64,000 nt of DNA. It comes from Bacteroides zhangwenhongii. Its GTDB lineage: Bacteria > Bacteroidota > Bacteroidia > Bacteroidales > Bacteroidaceae. The position numbers were made by a program, and so were the translations under genes. The stretch lies in NCBI RefSeq assembly GCF_009193325.2, contig NZ_CP059856.1:620001-684000 (forward strand), given 5' to 3'. Shown here in pieces: positions 25,139-34,277 of this stretch; the first letter of the stretch is position 1, and each line of letters begins with the position of its first letter. The notes beneath the pieces are model-generated. The model was not told the DNA's origin and did not search any database. It saw only the letters and a list, made by a program, of their open reading frames with translations.

Positions 25139-26604
25139 CTTATTGTCAATTCTCAGGACTCCCCTGCAGTTGTGGGAAGTCGCAGCTCCTATTTCACATA
25201 AATATTTTACGTCTTTCCATTCCATTCCTGAACCGGCAGAATTATCGCTTTGGGGTTCGATATACCTTAGTTCACCATCCGCAAACCGTTGCAGGATTGT
25301 AGCATGACCTCCTCCACTTTTCCAGCCGATGCACAATTCATACACGCCTTCTTCCTTACATACCTCATTGAAATACTCCATGTACCTTTTAGGGGTCATT
25401 TTCAGGTATCCTTTGTGCGCAAGCCAGCTGTTTATACTTATATGTTGCGCCGGAGTACCGTCGGTGTTTTTCCAGACTTCAAAAGCACGTCCATTACTCA
25501 GATATTCAAGTTTAGACCCTGCGACATTGCCTTTGGCGGTAATATCCCATCCACGTAATCGTAAAGCGTATGCCGGTGCGCAAGTCTGGCAGTTGATACT
25601 GTATGGAGTATCCCGTTTTTTATCGTAATCGCTGTTCTTCCGGTATCTGTTTCCCCTTTTATCGCGGTATATTCCTTTGGAATCCAAAATATACTCTTCC
25701 ACATGTTTGGGATTTGCATTCTGTTTGTCCGCCTTATCCACATCCATAGGTTTTCCTTTTTTGATTTTAAGAGCCTTTTCCATTTCGAGGTTGTTCCGGG
25801 CAATGGCCATTTTTTCCTCCCCGGTAAGGTAGTCCGGCATTTCCGCAATCATCTCGTCAATACGGGCCATAAGTTTATCCACCGCTTTTTGGGCACCCTT
25901 GTGGGCTTCTGCCTGATATGGATGATTGTCGGAAAACAGTTTGCCGTCCGTTCCCGGATTGTTATCCAGTCCGGGCTGGGGCTTGTTCTTGTCGTCTTCG
26001 TCCGGAAGTGGTGTCGGCTCCTCGTCGGTGGCAGTGAGGTCGCACTTGCAGTTCCACCGGTCGCCCGGTCGGTGGATGTTCCAGAACGTGTCATCAATCG
26101 GCCGGATGGTATTCCAGAACGGGCGGTGGTCAGCCCCCGATGAATGGAGGTGGACGGTAGCCATTTGAGGTTGGGCAGAATATCGCGTTCGCGCAGGAAC
26201 TGTTGCCAGTCAGCCGCCTGATGCGCCCGGATGACCGCCGTATCATACTCCGTCCGCAGCCAGTGACGAACCTGATGGGAAGCAATGGGCAAGACTTCCT
26301 GTACCCATTTGTCGAACGGTTTTAAAATGCCGTTTGAATCCAATAAAAGTCGTGCCATGTCATTCTGCATACGATGTACCTTGAATGCCGAGAATACGGC
26401 ATTGTTCCGGAGTATGGCATTTCTGAAATCCTCGTCCGGAGTAATGGCCTTGGATTTGCTGAACCCTTCCTTTGCCGCCTTGTCCATCTTTGCCCATATT
26501 TCATTGAACAGGTTGATTTCGATTTCGGTTGCCGGATGAAAGTCCCTGCTGTATATGTTCAGCAAGGCACGCCGCAGCACCTCTTCGGAGAAGTCAAACT
26601 CCAT
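25100..26604 (-). CDS. MuF head protein fused to a papain-fold toxin domain, frameshifted
   Basis: The frame from 26604 gives the MuF N-terminus (about 155 codons: QVRHWLRTEYDTAVIRAHQA, then ILPNLKWLPSTSIH). The rest is in another frame (ORF 26164-25100): GADHRPFWNTIRPIDDTFW and GDRWNCKCDLT complete the MuF minor head domain. A linker and a C-terminal domain follow, with NCQTCAPAYALRLRGW, SGGGHATIL and YIEPQSDN, a Cys-His-polar order like the papain-fold toxins (Tox-PL type). One extra G in the GGGGG run (CCCCC at 26134-26138 on the plus strand) would restore a single protein of about 500 aa. MuF proteins enter the capsid and may carry toxins into a host. The break may be a sequencing error, a mutation or a switch. 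Confidence 0.75.
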
Positions 26605-26642
26605 GGAGATGCTGCCATTATCAGCCGCATACAGTCTGTCGA

Positions 26643-27995
26643 CTACCAGTCTAAAGCTGCCCCGTCTGCCGGGGCTTTCACGAAAAAACCTTTGAGCCAG
26701 TTCCGGAAGTTTCTTTTCTGTTTCGGTGTCGGTTCATCATCCCGTCCCTTATTCGCTGGCTCCGGCTCCTTCTTCGGGCTTGGAATCTGGTCGGCTTGTT
26801 CAGCCGTCTTTTGTTCCGCCTTCAGCTGCTCGTAATTGGCCGGTTTGTCGATACCGAATTCCTCATAGAGATAGTCGTCGTCGATGGGGATGTTGAAGTT
26901 CTTCTTCAGCTGCGTGAGGATGGATATTTTGGTACCGGCATCCGTTTCCTTCGGTTCGGGGAAACAGAACGTACCCCCTTCGGTGTTGATGCCCATGCGC
27001 AGCAGAATGTCCGTCATGTCGTAATTCAGCACGTTGAGCACGTACTTCCGGTCGGCCTCCAGTACCTTGTCCTCTACTTTCTTATGAACCGTACCCAAAG
27101 CCTGCGTGCCTTTTTCGGACGATTCGGTGGTCAGCGTATTGCCCAGTATCAGTTTGGAAATTTCGTTGTTGCACCGCTCGCAGAGGCGTTCATAGACATC
27201 GGCAGACCCTGTTTTGTTTCCGGCTTCCGTGAGTTTGAGTTCCGTGTCCTTGGCATGGAAGAACTGCGCCAGACTTCCGGCATTGGCCGCATCCTCCATG
27301 GCCCGCTGGCGTGACTCGTCGTCGTCGGAATCATAGATATATTCCTGGATAGGCATGCCGAATACCTCGGAGAACTGTGCCCAGTCGCCCGTAGTGTTAC
27401 GTTTGTAGATGACCCAAGGTGCAGCCTTGGCCAACAGCCCCAAATCGGACGGTGAACCCACAAACAGCAGGTCGGTATATTCATTCCAGGAATGGCCGGT
27501 AATGTCCGTCTGGTGGCGCAGGATGAGTTCCCTGACCGGATCCACATGCTTGCGTGGTACCAGGTCATAATCCACCCACTCCTGCAGCTTGTAGAACTGG
27601 CAGAGCGAGAAGCCCCAGAATTTCGCATCAAGGATGTCACCCACCAGCCGGTTGAACCAGGGCGACTGTATCTGTTCGTTGATTTTATCGTCGGGCTTCC
27701 CGTCCACCCGGAATTCCATGTTGGAGCACAGCACGGCATTCTTTCGCTTTTCGAGCACACAGGAAAGGTGGGTATCCATCAGAATGTCCTCGTAGAGGTC
27801 ATAAAGTTTGTAACGTCGCGAGAAATCGACATTCTCGGCCACCCTTACGGCTGCCATGTAGTCGGAAATGTCCAGCCCGAAGCGTTTGGGCTGTGTGAGC
27901 ACAATCACATTCGGTCTCTTTTGTCCCGGCAACGTGAAGTTTCCCCCTACGGTGATGATGCCGGCTTTGCCAGTTTTTCTGTTTTTCTTTTTCAT
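26643..27995 (-). CDS. Portal protein (Mu gp29-like, DUF935)
   Basis: The 450-aa protein carries LYEDILMDTHLSCVLEKRKN, AVLCSNMEFRV and WGFSLCQFYKLQEWVDYDLV. Later come WVIYKRNTTGDWAQFSEVFG and LILGNTLTTESSEKGTQALG. These are typical of DUF935 portal proteins, the dodecameric ring through which DNA is packaged. The C-terminal tail is basic with prolines (PSPKKEPEPANKGRDDEPTP). It lies 38 nt before MuF, the same order as in Mu (28-29-30). Confidence 0.88.
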   Translation of the reverse strand: MKKKNRKTGKAGIITVGGNFTLPGQKRPNVIVLTQPKRFGLDISDYMAAVRVAENVDFSRRYKLYDLYEDILMDTHLSCVLEKRKNAVLCSNMEFRVDGKPDDKINEQIQSPWFNRLVGDILDAKFWGFSLCQFYKLQEWVDYDLVPRKHVDPVRELILRHQTDITGHSWNEYTDLLFVGSPSDLGLLAKAAPWVIYKRNTTGDWAQFSEVFGMPIQEYIYDSDDDESRQRAMEDAANAGSLAQFFHAKDTELKLTEAGNKTGSADVYERLCERCNNEISKLILGNTLTTESSEKGTQALGTVHKKVEDKVLEADRKYVLNVLNYDMTDILLRMGINTEGGTFCFPEPKETDAGTKISILTQLKKNFNIPIDDDYLYEEFGIDKPANYEQLKAEQKTAEQADQIPSPKKEPEPANKGRDDEPTPKQKRNFRNWLKGFFVKAPADGAALDW

Positions 27996-28007
27996 GATGC
28001 TTGCTTT

Positions 28008-28433
28008 TTACCAGTGGTTCGTTCGTTTGCGGTTGCTTTGAATGCGGAAATCCGACCTGCCCGCCCTTTGTTCCTCGGGCAGCAGCGGAGCCCCTTCGAT
28101 TGAAATGTCCTCGTCGGCCACCGCCTTCATCCATTCCACCGCCCGTTCGTAACGATCCTTGCGTACCTGGGAAAGTTTCTGCGGGTTGTGGATGCAGAAG
28201 ATGTGATAGACCGCCATGTCGATGACCATCATCAGCACGAGCTGGTTACGGTTCTCGCCGGTGGCTGCAAAAATCTTGTTGCAGTCGTAGCGTTTGCCCA
28301 GATAACACCGCATTTCGGCAATGGCCCTGTCCTCGCAAACCTCAATGACCGTTTCGTCTTCGCGAACCAGTGCGTCGAGGATGTCTCGGTGGATGCTCGC
28401 ATCGTAATCGGTAAGTTCAACAAATTTGCTCAT
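28008..28433 (-). CDS. DUF1320 head-tail protein (Mu gp36-like)
   Basis: The 141-aa protein starts MSKFVELTDYDASIHRDILDA and includes AIAEMRCYLGKRYDC, LVLMMVIDMAVYHIFCIHNP and RYERAVEWMKAVADEDIS, the usual DUF1320 pattern. In Mu gp36 lies after the capsid gene; here the homolog sits between terminase and portal. It is probably a head-completion adaptor. Confidence 0.75.
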   Translation of the reverse strand: MSKFVELTDYDASIHRDILDALVREDETVIEVCEDRAIAEMRCYLGKRYDCNKIFAATGENRNQLVLMMVIDMAVYHIFCIHNPQKLSQVRKDRYERAVEWMKAVADEDISIEGAPLLPEEQRAGRSDFRIQSNRKRTNHW

Positions 28434-28454
28434 AGTCCTATTGTTTTAGAGTTG

Positions 28455-29987
28455 TCATAATCTTTTCTTATTCCGTTTTCTTACATCCTTCCGTGATCGG
28501 AATACGGGCGGTTCAATGCGCCTGATCAGTTCGTCAATGATACGGTTCGCCCCTTCGACCGCATCCGGTCCGTCGGCCGGATAGCGCATGGTCAGGGTGA
28601 ACAACTTGAATTGATCCTCCAGTTCCTTCATGTGCGGATTGTCCCGTTCAGCCTCGTTGAGGATGAGGTTCCCCTCGCGGTTGAGCGGTTCAAGGTTGGC
28701 CTCGATGCGCGTAGCCTTGTCCGTCTTCTTCTCCTCGTCGCCCCGGATGAACAGCGCAATCTTCTGTTCGCGGCGTACTTTTGCCACCAGCGGTTTGAAC
28801 ACCTGTTGGAAGAAAGGGTCCTGCAGCTTGTTGTTCTCCATGTAGCAATAGACATTGGTCTTGCCCCCGACAAATTCAAGCATCCGGACATACCAGTCAA
28901 TGAACTCCGCATTGAGCGCCTGTGCCAGGAAAGTCTTGATGACGTAAAGCCTGCCACCCAATTTGCCACAGAGCGAAACCGTCTTGAAGGATTTGCCTTT
29001 CTTACCCTTGCTTTCGCCCGGTGCCGGGTCGCCATACACCACGAGGAACTTGAATTTGGAGAGTGCCGGAACCTTGCCGTATGCAATGTTTTCGAATACC
29101 TCTCCCACGGAAATCGGGTTGTTGAAATATTCTCCCTGTGCCGCCTTTTTGGATATTTTGGACAGTGTGCGGTCGATGTCCTCTTCCGAGTTCTTTTCCG
29201 GCCATGTGGAAAAACCGTTTTTGTCGCGGATGTTCACGATGTCCCAGGAGTCGGCCATTTCGCCCGCCCTCACCACGCAGCAGTCCTTGGCGATGATGTT
29301 TCCGCAGAAGATGACCAGTGTAGGTTCGGAAATGGACCTTGTGGGATACAGCGCATTTTCCCACCAGTCCCAGCGCTTCTGGATGATGTCCGGGTTCTTG
29401 GTATCCTCGTCCGTATCAAAGTCATCGACCAGCAGTACGTCGGGACGTATGGCCTCGTTTCGCGAACCACGCGGAGATTGTCCGGCACCCAGTGCGCGGA
29501 AAGAGACCTTCCCTTTGGTGGTGAATTCATCCTCGGTCCATGAGCCCGGCAGTTCCTGTTTGCCGTAGTATGCCATGATGCGTCCGTTGGCTTCGAGATT
29601 GGCCCGGTAGGGATCGAGCAGGCGCACCGCATTGTCCTTGCTGTTGGAGGTCAGAATCACATTCTTTTTGCGTCCGGTAAGCGTGAGATTCATGACGATG
29701 AACATGGTGACGGTGGATTTGGCCAGCTCACGGCTCCAAGAAAGCACCTCAAACCATTCATCGTGTGCAATGATCCGCCGGATAGCCTTTTTCTGGAAGT
29801 CGGCAAATTCATATTTGACATAATTCGGAAAAAAGAACTTGATCCATTCTATGGGATGTTTCTCAAGATATTCCCGGTGTTTTTCCCGTTCGGCTGCCGT
29901 CATGTTCCTATCGACCGGTGTAGCCCTTGCGATGTCTTCTTTGTACTTCTCCCAATCGAGGAGAGCGAGTCTGTCAGTCTGTTTCAT
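28455..29987 (-). CDS. Terminase large subunit (Mu gp28-like)
   Basis: The 510-aa protein has the Walker-type segment WSRELAKSTVTMFIVM near residue 85, a Walker B-like VLLVDDFDTDEDTK near 190, and an RNase H-like nuclease half with LVVYGDPAPGESKGKKGKS. This is the motor and nuclease that packages DNA into the prohead. It follows the small-subunit-like gene by 11 nt and is of normal length. Confidence 0.9.
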   Translation of the reverse strand: MKQTDRLALLDWEKYKEDIARATPVDRNMTAAEREKHREYLEKHPIEWIKFFFPNYVKYEFADFQKKAIRRIIAHDEWFEVLSWSRELAKSTVTMFIVMNLTLTGRKKNVILTSNSKDNAVRLLDPYRANLEANGRIMAYYGKQELPGSWTEDEFTTKGKVSFRALGAGQSPRGSRNEAIRPDVLLVDDFDTDEDTKNPDIIQKRWDWWENALYPTRSISEPTLVIFCGNIIAKDCCVVRAGEMADSWDIVNIRDKNGFSTWPEKNSEEDIDRTLSKISKKAAQGEYFNNPISVGEVFENIAYGKVPALSKFKFLVVYGDPAPGESKGKKGKSFKTVSLCGKLGGRLYVIKTFLAQALNAEFIDWYVRMLEFVGGKTNVYCYMENNKLQDPFFQQVFKPLVAKVRREQKIALFIRGDEEKKTDKATRIEANLEPLNREGNLILNEAERDNPHMKELEDQFKLFTLTMRYPADGPDAVEGANRIIDELIRRIEPPVFRSRKDVRKRNKKRL

Positions 29988-29998
29988 TGTCTATCCCT

Positions 29999-30442
29999 TT
30001 ATAATTTGTCTTTAATGTACGCATCGGCCAGGCGTGTAATTTCCTTTGCCTTTTCGAGGTCGGCCGCCCGTACCCAGTCGATGAGCCCGGTGAGGACACT
30101 GATGATGTCGGCAATGCCCACTTCCTGCTCCATGTTGCGTATGGTCGCCGACAGTTTCCCGAGGATGTCAGCCTCCTTGGATGAGGGGAACCGTTCCCCT
30201 TCGGGCCGTTCGGCGATGGCCTTGTTTATTTCGGCCACCTGCCGGTAGAGGTTAGCCACCTGTTCCTGCCTTGTGAGCGTAAGCCCCACCTTCTGTTCCT
30301 CCCACTTCCCGGCCCGTACCCAGTTGGACACGGACACCCGTGACACGCCCACCCGGTCGGCGATTTCCTGCTGTGTGAGGTTTTCCTTGAGGTACAAAGT
30401 TTTTGCCCATTCCTTTTTCTGGGCATTCGTCAAATCTGCCAT
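29999..30442 (-). CDS. Small terminase-like protein with HTH (Mu gp27-like, DUF1804)
   Basis: The 147-aa protein has a helix-turn-helix (about 20-45, ENLTQQEIADRVGVSRVSVS NWV) followed by a coiled-coil part with VANLYRQVAEINKAIAERPE and AADILSV-like helices. Small terminase subunits recognise phage DNA. It is the first gene of the leftward packaging operon, directly before the large subunit. Confidence 0.78.
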   Translation of the reverse strand: MADLTNAQKKEWAKTLYLKENLTQQEIADRVGVSRVSVSNWVRAGKWEEQKVGLTLTRQEQVANLYRQVAEINKAIAERPEGERFPSSKEADILGKLSATIRNMEQEVGIADIISVLTGLIDWVRAADLEKAKEITRLADAYIKDKL

Positions 30443-30639
30443 AAATCGTCCTTTTTAGTTGTAAATCACGTTACAAAATTGCATGAAAAAGCGGGGTTTG
30501 TAAAAGCGCGTACGCATGATGACGGGTTACAGCGTTATGATAACGCCAGAAAACGTTATGATGCGGACGCGGTTTCTTGGTGCCATGGGAATGTTCTATT
30601 TTCGCACCATCGAAAGGCGGGGAAACCGCTGGTAAAGAC
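30443..30639. promoter_or_regulatory. Divergent late control region
   Basis: This 197-bp stretch separates the leftward packaging operon from the rightward capsid/tail operon. It holds the inverted repeat TTGTAA-6 nt-TTACAA (30459-30476), the palindrome GCGTTA-TGA-TAACGC (30532-30546) and a further CGTTATGAT at 30554. No -7 consensus is evident, so late promoters here may need a phage activator bound to these sites. Confidence 0.5.
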
Positions 30640-31686
30640 ATGACGATGAGCAGATTTTTCAATATTACAACGAGTGACGACGGCACCAGTACGATATTCC
30701 TGTACGGGGACATCGGAGACTATACGGAGGTGCAAAGCGGGCGCATAGCCCAGGAACTGATGGAAGCCGAACGCGTGAGCCGACGCATCCATGTGCGTAT
30801 CAACAGCAACGGCGGGGAAGTGTACAGCGGCATTGCGATATTCAACGCCCTGCGCCATAGCCAGGCCGACATCCGCATTTATGTGGATGGCATAGCCGCC
30901 AGCATGGCCAGTGTGATAGCCCTTTGCGGCAAGCCCGTAGAAATGAGCAAATATGCCCGTCTGATGCTGCACAGTGTGAGCGGCGGGTGTTACGGCAACA
31001 AGCAGGACCTGCAGCGTTGCATGGAAGAGATAGAAAGCCTGGAAGGCAGCTTGAGTGAAATCTATGCCGAGCGGCTGGGCATGAGCAAGGAAGAAGTGAA
31101 ACAGACCTATTTTGACGGCGAGGACCATTGGCTGACCGCCAAGGAAGCCCTGGACCTTGGTTTCATAGACGACATCTATGATGCAGACCCCGTGCCGGCA
31201 GACAGTACACCGGCGCAGATATATACTTTATTCAATAACCGGCTCGTTGAGCCACAAAAAAACAGAGAAGACATGAATCTGGAAGACGTAAAGAAACGCC
31301 CGCGCTTCAAGGACTGCGCGAGTGATGCGGATGTGTTCCGCCTGATGGACCAACTGGAGGAAGAGGCAGGCAAGGTACCTATCCTTACGAAAGAGAACAC
31401 CGACCTGAAGGCCAAGGTGAAGACCTACGAAGACAAGGCTGAAGCCGAAGACCTTGCCGCCCGCAAGCAGCTGCTTGACGCAGCCGAGCAGGACGGTCGC
31501 ATTGATGCGACTACCCGCCCCATCTACGAAAACCTTTTGGCCAATGACCGCGAGAACGGCGAAAAGGCCCTGGCCCAACTGCCGGTAAAGCGCCGTGTGA
31601 TGGAAGACCTGCATCTGGAACCGAATGGTGAAGAAAGCCCCTGGAACAGGCGTATGCGAGAAATTAAGGACAAACGTAAAAAGTGA
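30640..31686 (+). CDS. ClpP-like (S14/S49-type) head maturation protease with scaffold tail
   Basis: The 348-aa protein has a ClpP-fold protease domain at about 10-190: VRINSNGGEVYSGIAIFNAL, the catalytic Ser in DGIAASMASVIAL, and the His in YARLMLHSVSGG. A charged coiled-coil C-terminus (KENTDLKAKVKTYEDKAEAE) fits an internal scaffold, as in Mu gpI. The ATG at 30640 follows the divergent control region; 30646 is an alternative, and the open frame back to 30577 is not needed. Confidence 0.85.
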   Translation: MTMSRFFNITTSDDGTSTIFLYGDIGDYTEVQSGRIAQELMEAERVSRRIHVRINSNGGEVYSGIAIFNALRHSQADIRIYVDGIAASMASVIALCGKPVEMSKYARLMLHSVSGGCYGNKQDLQRCMEEIESLEGSLSEIYAERLGMSKEEVKQTYFDGEDHWLTAKEALDLGFIDDIYDADPVPADSTPAQIYTLFNNRLVEPQKNREDMNLEDVKKRPRFKDCASDADVFRLMDQLEEEAGKVPILTKENTDLKAKVKTYEDKAEAEDLAARKQLLDAAEQDGRIDATTRPIYENLLANDRENGEKALAQLPVKRRVMEDLHLEPNGEESPWNRRMREIKDKRKK

Positions 31687-31693
31687 TTGAACT

Positions 31694-32893
31694 ATGGCAA
31701 TAATTGTAAGAAACACGAATTACAGCGGCGAGGTACTGGAACAGTTGCTGACGCTTGCCGCTACGAGCAATGAGATTGTGGAAAAGGGGCTGATCATGGT
31801 GATTCCCGGTGTGGAGAAGAAAATCAGCCTGCCGCGCCTGAAGACCGGCAAGATGCTCCAGAAGCGCAAGGAGAACCCCGGCGTGGAGGATTCGAAGGGC
31901 AACTTCAACTACGACGAAAAGAGTCTTGACCCGGTGGACTTCATGGCCTTTACGGTGTTTAACCCCCGCACGTTCGAGAACATCTGGCGCAAATGGCAGC
32001 CGAAGGGCAACCTGGTATTCTCGGAACTTCCGCCCGAAGCGCAGAACGCCCTGCTTGCCGAGTTGGCCAAGCGGGTACAGTTTGAACTGGGTGACCACTA
32101 TGTGAACGGTGAATATGGGGATGATGACGACCACTTGTTTAACGGCATCCTGACCCAGATGGCCAAGGATACTGAGGTGATTGTGGTGGACAGCGCAGAA
32201 TCGACCATGCTGGGCAGACTGAAAGCCATGCGTGCGAAGATTCCCGTGGCCATCCGCAACAACCCGGACCTCCGCATTCTGATGAGCGTGAACGACTTTG
32301 ACAAGTATGATGACGAGCTGACCCAGCGCGAGTCCAAGAACACGAGCGAAACCGATGTGAATGCCCGTCGCTACAAGGGCATTACCATTGAGACGCTTGC
32401 GGCCTGGCCCGATGATCTGATTGTGTGCACCCTCTGTTCGCCCGATGCCGGCGGCAACCTGTTTGCGGCTGTGAACCTGCAGGACGATGAAGACGTGATT
32501 CAGATTGACAAGATCTCGAACGCGAGCGAACTGTACTTCTTCAAGATGCTGATGAAGGCTGACACGAACATTGCCTTCGGTGAAGAAGTGGTGGTGCTGG
32601 ACAAGCGAAGCAACCCCGTGTTCAAGGCGAGCGAGAAGAAGATTTCAGTTGACCCTGCCAGTGTGACCCTTGAGGCAACCGGTGGCAGTGAAGAAGTGAC
32701 CGTGACCGCCAGCGGAGAATATGAGATAGGCAGTGCCCCTGCCGGCTTCAAGGTGGAAGCGACGGATAAAGGCGTGAAGATTTCGGCCGGTGCAAACAGT
32801 GGCAGTCAGAAAACCGGTACACTGACCCTTACGCTCAATGCCGACCGCAGCAAGACGGCCAAGATTACCATTACCCAAAACCAGAAAGAATAA
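31694..32893 (+). CDS. Major capsid protein with C-terminal BACON-like domain
   Basis: The 399-aa protein follows the protease by 7 nt. The capsid part (about 1-310) has an N-terminal arm, KKISLPRLKTGKMLQKRKEN, VDFMAFTVFNPRTFENIWRK and a core with VAIRNNPDLRILMSVNDFDK. The last 85 residues (SVDPASVTLEATGGSEEVTV to KTAKITITQNQK) follow the BACON pattern: a V-P-x-S-V start, G-G-S, and a final strand ending in TITQN. Such Ig-like decorations usually sit on capsid surfaces and may hold the phage near glycans or mucin. The BACON call is by pattern. Confidence 0.8.
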   Translation: MAIIVRNTNYSGEVLEQLLTLAATSNEIVEKGLIMVIPGVEKKISLPRLKTGKMLQKRKENPGVEDSKGNFNYDEKSLDPVDFMAFTVFNPRTFENIWRKWQPKGNLVFSELPPEAQNALLAELAKRVQFELGDHYVNGEYGDDDDHLFNGILTQMAKDTEVIVVDSAESTMLGRLKAMRAKIPVAIRNNPDLRILMSVNDFDKYDDELTQRESKNTSETDVNARRYKGITIETLAAWPDDLIVCTLCSPDAGGNLFAAVNLQDDEDVIQIDKISNASELYFFKMLMKADTNIAFGEEVVVLDKRSNPVFKASEKKISVDPASVTLEATGGSEEVTVTASGEYEIGSAPAGFKVEATDKGVKISAGANSGSQKTGTLTLTLNADRSKTAKITITQNQKE

Positions 32894-32899
32894 GATGGT

Positions 32900-33364
32900 A
32901 TGGCAAAATTGAAGTATCTGGTAATTCACTGTACGGCAACCCCGGAGGGGCGTGAGGTATCATCGGCGGACATCCGGAAGTGGCACACTTCGCCCGTAAG
33001 CCAGGGTGGCAGAGGTTGGAAACAGGTGGGCTACACCGACCTGTTCCACCTGCAGGGCGGTGTGGAACGCTTGGTGAACAACAACGAGGATGCGCAGGTG
33101 GATCCCTGGGAAGTGACCAACGGAGCCAAGGGGTACAACAGCGTGAGCCGCCACATTGTGTATGCCGGCGGTGTGGCCAAGGACGGCAAGACCCCGAAGG
33201 ACACCCGCACCGGCTGCCAGAAAAAGGCACTGGAGAAGTATGTGAAGGACTTCCATCGCAGATTCCCGGATGTGCGCATTGTGGGACACAACGAGCTGGC
33301 GGCCAAAGCCTGCCCCAGTTTCGATGTACAGAAATGGCTGAAAGAAATAGGTATTAACCAATAA
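32900..33364 (+). CDS. N-acetylmuramoyl-L-alanine amidase (endolysin)
   Basis: The 154-aa single-domain Amidase_2 protein has YLVIHCTATPEGRE with the first zinc His, SRHIVYAGGVAKDGKTPKDT, and GHNELAAKACPSFDVQKWL with the second His and the Cys-containing end. It cleaves the peptide from muramic acid to lyse the host. There is no signal peptide, so export depends on the holin-like gene downstream. Confidence 0.9.
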   Translation: MAKLKYLVIHCTATPEGREVSSADIRKWHTSPVSQGGRGWKQVGYTDLFHLQGGVERLVNNNEDAQVDPWEVTNGAKGYNSVSRHIVYAGGVAKDGKTPKDTRTGCQKKALEKYVKDFHRRFPDVRIVGHNELAAKACPSFDVQKWLKEIGINQ

Positions 33365-33379
33365 TAAAAGAAGCAATCA

Positions 33380-33769
33380 ATGAAACGAATTATGCTGTTT
33401 ATGATGCTGATGCTGGGAACAGTATCGGCTGTGATGGCCCAAGGGGCCGATGTTCCGGCAACGGACTATGACGCAATGATTGGCACCTTTGCCGGTTTCG
33501 TCGGCGGTGTGGTGGTGCTTACTGAAGGGTTGAAAGGTTTGTTCCCCAACATGAAAGGCTGGGTGACGCAGCTGGTGAGCTGGTGTGTGGGCTTGGTGTG
33601 CGCGATGCTACTGTGGTGGCTTGATGCCGGATTTGTGAGTGATGTGAGCTGGGACATTGCCTTGCTCTATGGTTTTGGTGCCTCACTTGTAGCCAATGGG
33701 GTAGCCGACACGGGACTGGTGCAATGGGTTATCGGACTATTCCGAAAGAAACGCGAGGAAGCAGAATAA
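33380..33769 (+). CDS. Holin-like membrane protein
   Basis: The 129-aa protein has an N-terminal hydrophobic signal (MKRIMLFMMLMLGTVSAVMA), then three probable membrane segments (IGTFAGFVGGVVVLTEGL, TQLVSWCVGLVCAMLLWWL, DIALLYGFGASLVANGVA) and a short basic-acidic tail (FRKKREEAE). Next to the endolysin this fits a holin. No family match is claimed. Confidence 0.65.
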   Translation: MKRIMLFMMLMLGTVSAVMAQGADVPATDYDAMIGTFAGFVGGVVVLTEGLKGLFPNMKGWVTQLVSWCVGLVCAMLLWWLDAGFVSDVSWDIALLYGFGASLVANGVADTGLVQWVIGLFRKKREEAE

Positions 33770-33797
33770 AAGGTTGACTGACTAAAAAACGGGTGGT

Positions 33798-34277
33798 ATG
33801 GACTTTAGCGAGATCATGAACATTATTCTTAGCGGCGGCCTTGTGGGCACTGCAGCAGCCATCGGTTCCCTGCGTGCTACGGTGAGGAAAGCGAAAGCGG
33901 AAGCGATGAAAGCCGAAGCCGACGCAGAGGGTGTGCGTGTGGATAACGCAGAACATGCCACCCGCGTTTTGGTGAGCAATATTGTGGTACCCTTAAAAGA
34001 AGAACTGAATGCAACAAGAAAAGACCTGCAGGCCAACAAGCGCGAAATGGCGCGACTGCGCAAGGCCATTGACACTGCCAACAGTTGCCGCCATCATGAT
34101 GACTGTCCTGTGCTTGGCGGGCTGCGCAAGCAGCAGGAAGAGCACGACGGTGGAGAAGATACAGACGGAATCGGCAAGCACCGACAGCGCGAGCGGAAGC
34201 CGACGGGCGGGACTGGTGATGGCGGGTATACCGGCGAGTTCGGTGAAGCTGTCTATACCTGCGGACAGCCTCCGTAA
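33798..34277 (+). CDS. Membrane-anchored coiled-coil protein, i-spanin-like
   Basis: The 159-aa protein has one N-terminal membrane segment (IMNIILSGGLVGTAAAIGSL) and then a long charged coiled coil (RKAKAEAMKAEADAEGVRVD to RKAIDTANSC). This is the layout of an inner-membrane spanin. The last 60 residues are glycine- and charge-rich and are read over the start of the lipoprotein gene in another frame, so the two genes overlap by 182 nt as in Rz/Rz1. Confidence 0.6.
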   Translation: MDFSEIMNIILSGGLVGTAAAIGSLRATVRKAKAEAMKAEADAEGVRVDNAEHATRVLVSNIVVPLKEELNATRKDLQANKREMARLRKAIDTANSCRHHDDCPVLGGLRKQQEEHDGGEDTDGIGKHRQRERKPTGGTGDGGYTGEFGEAVYTCGQPP

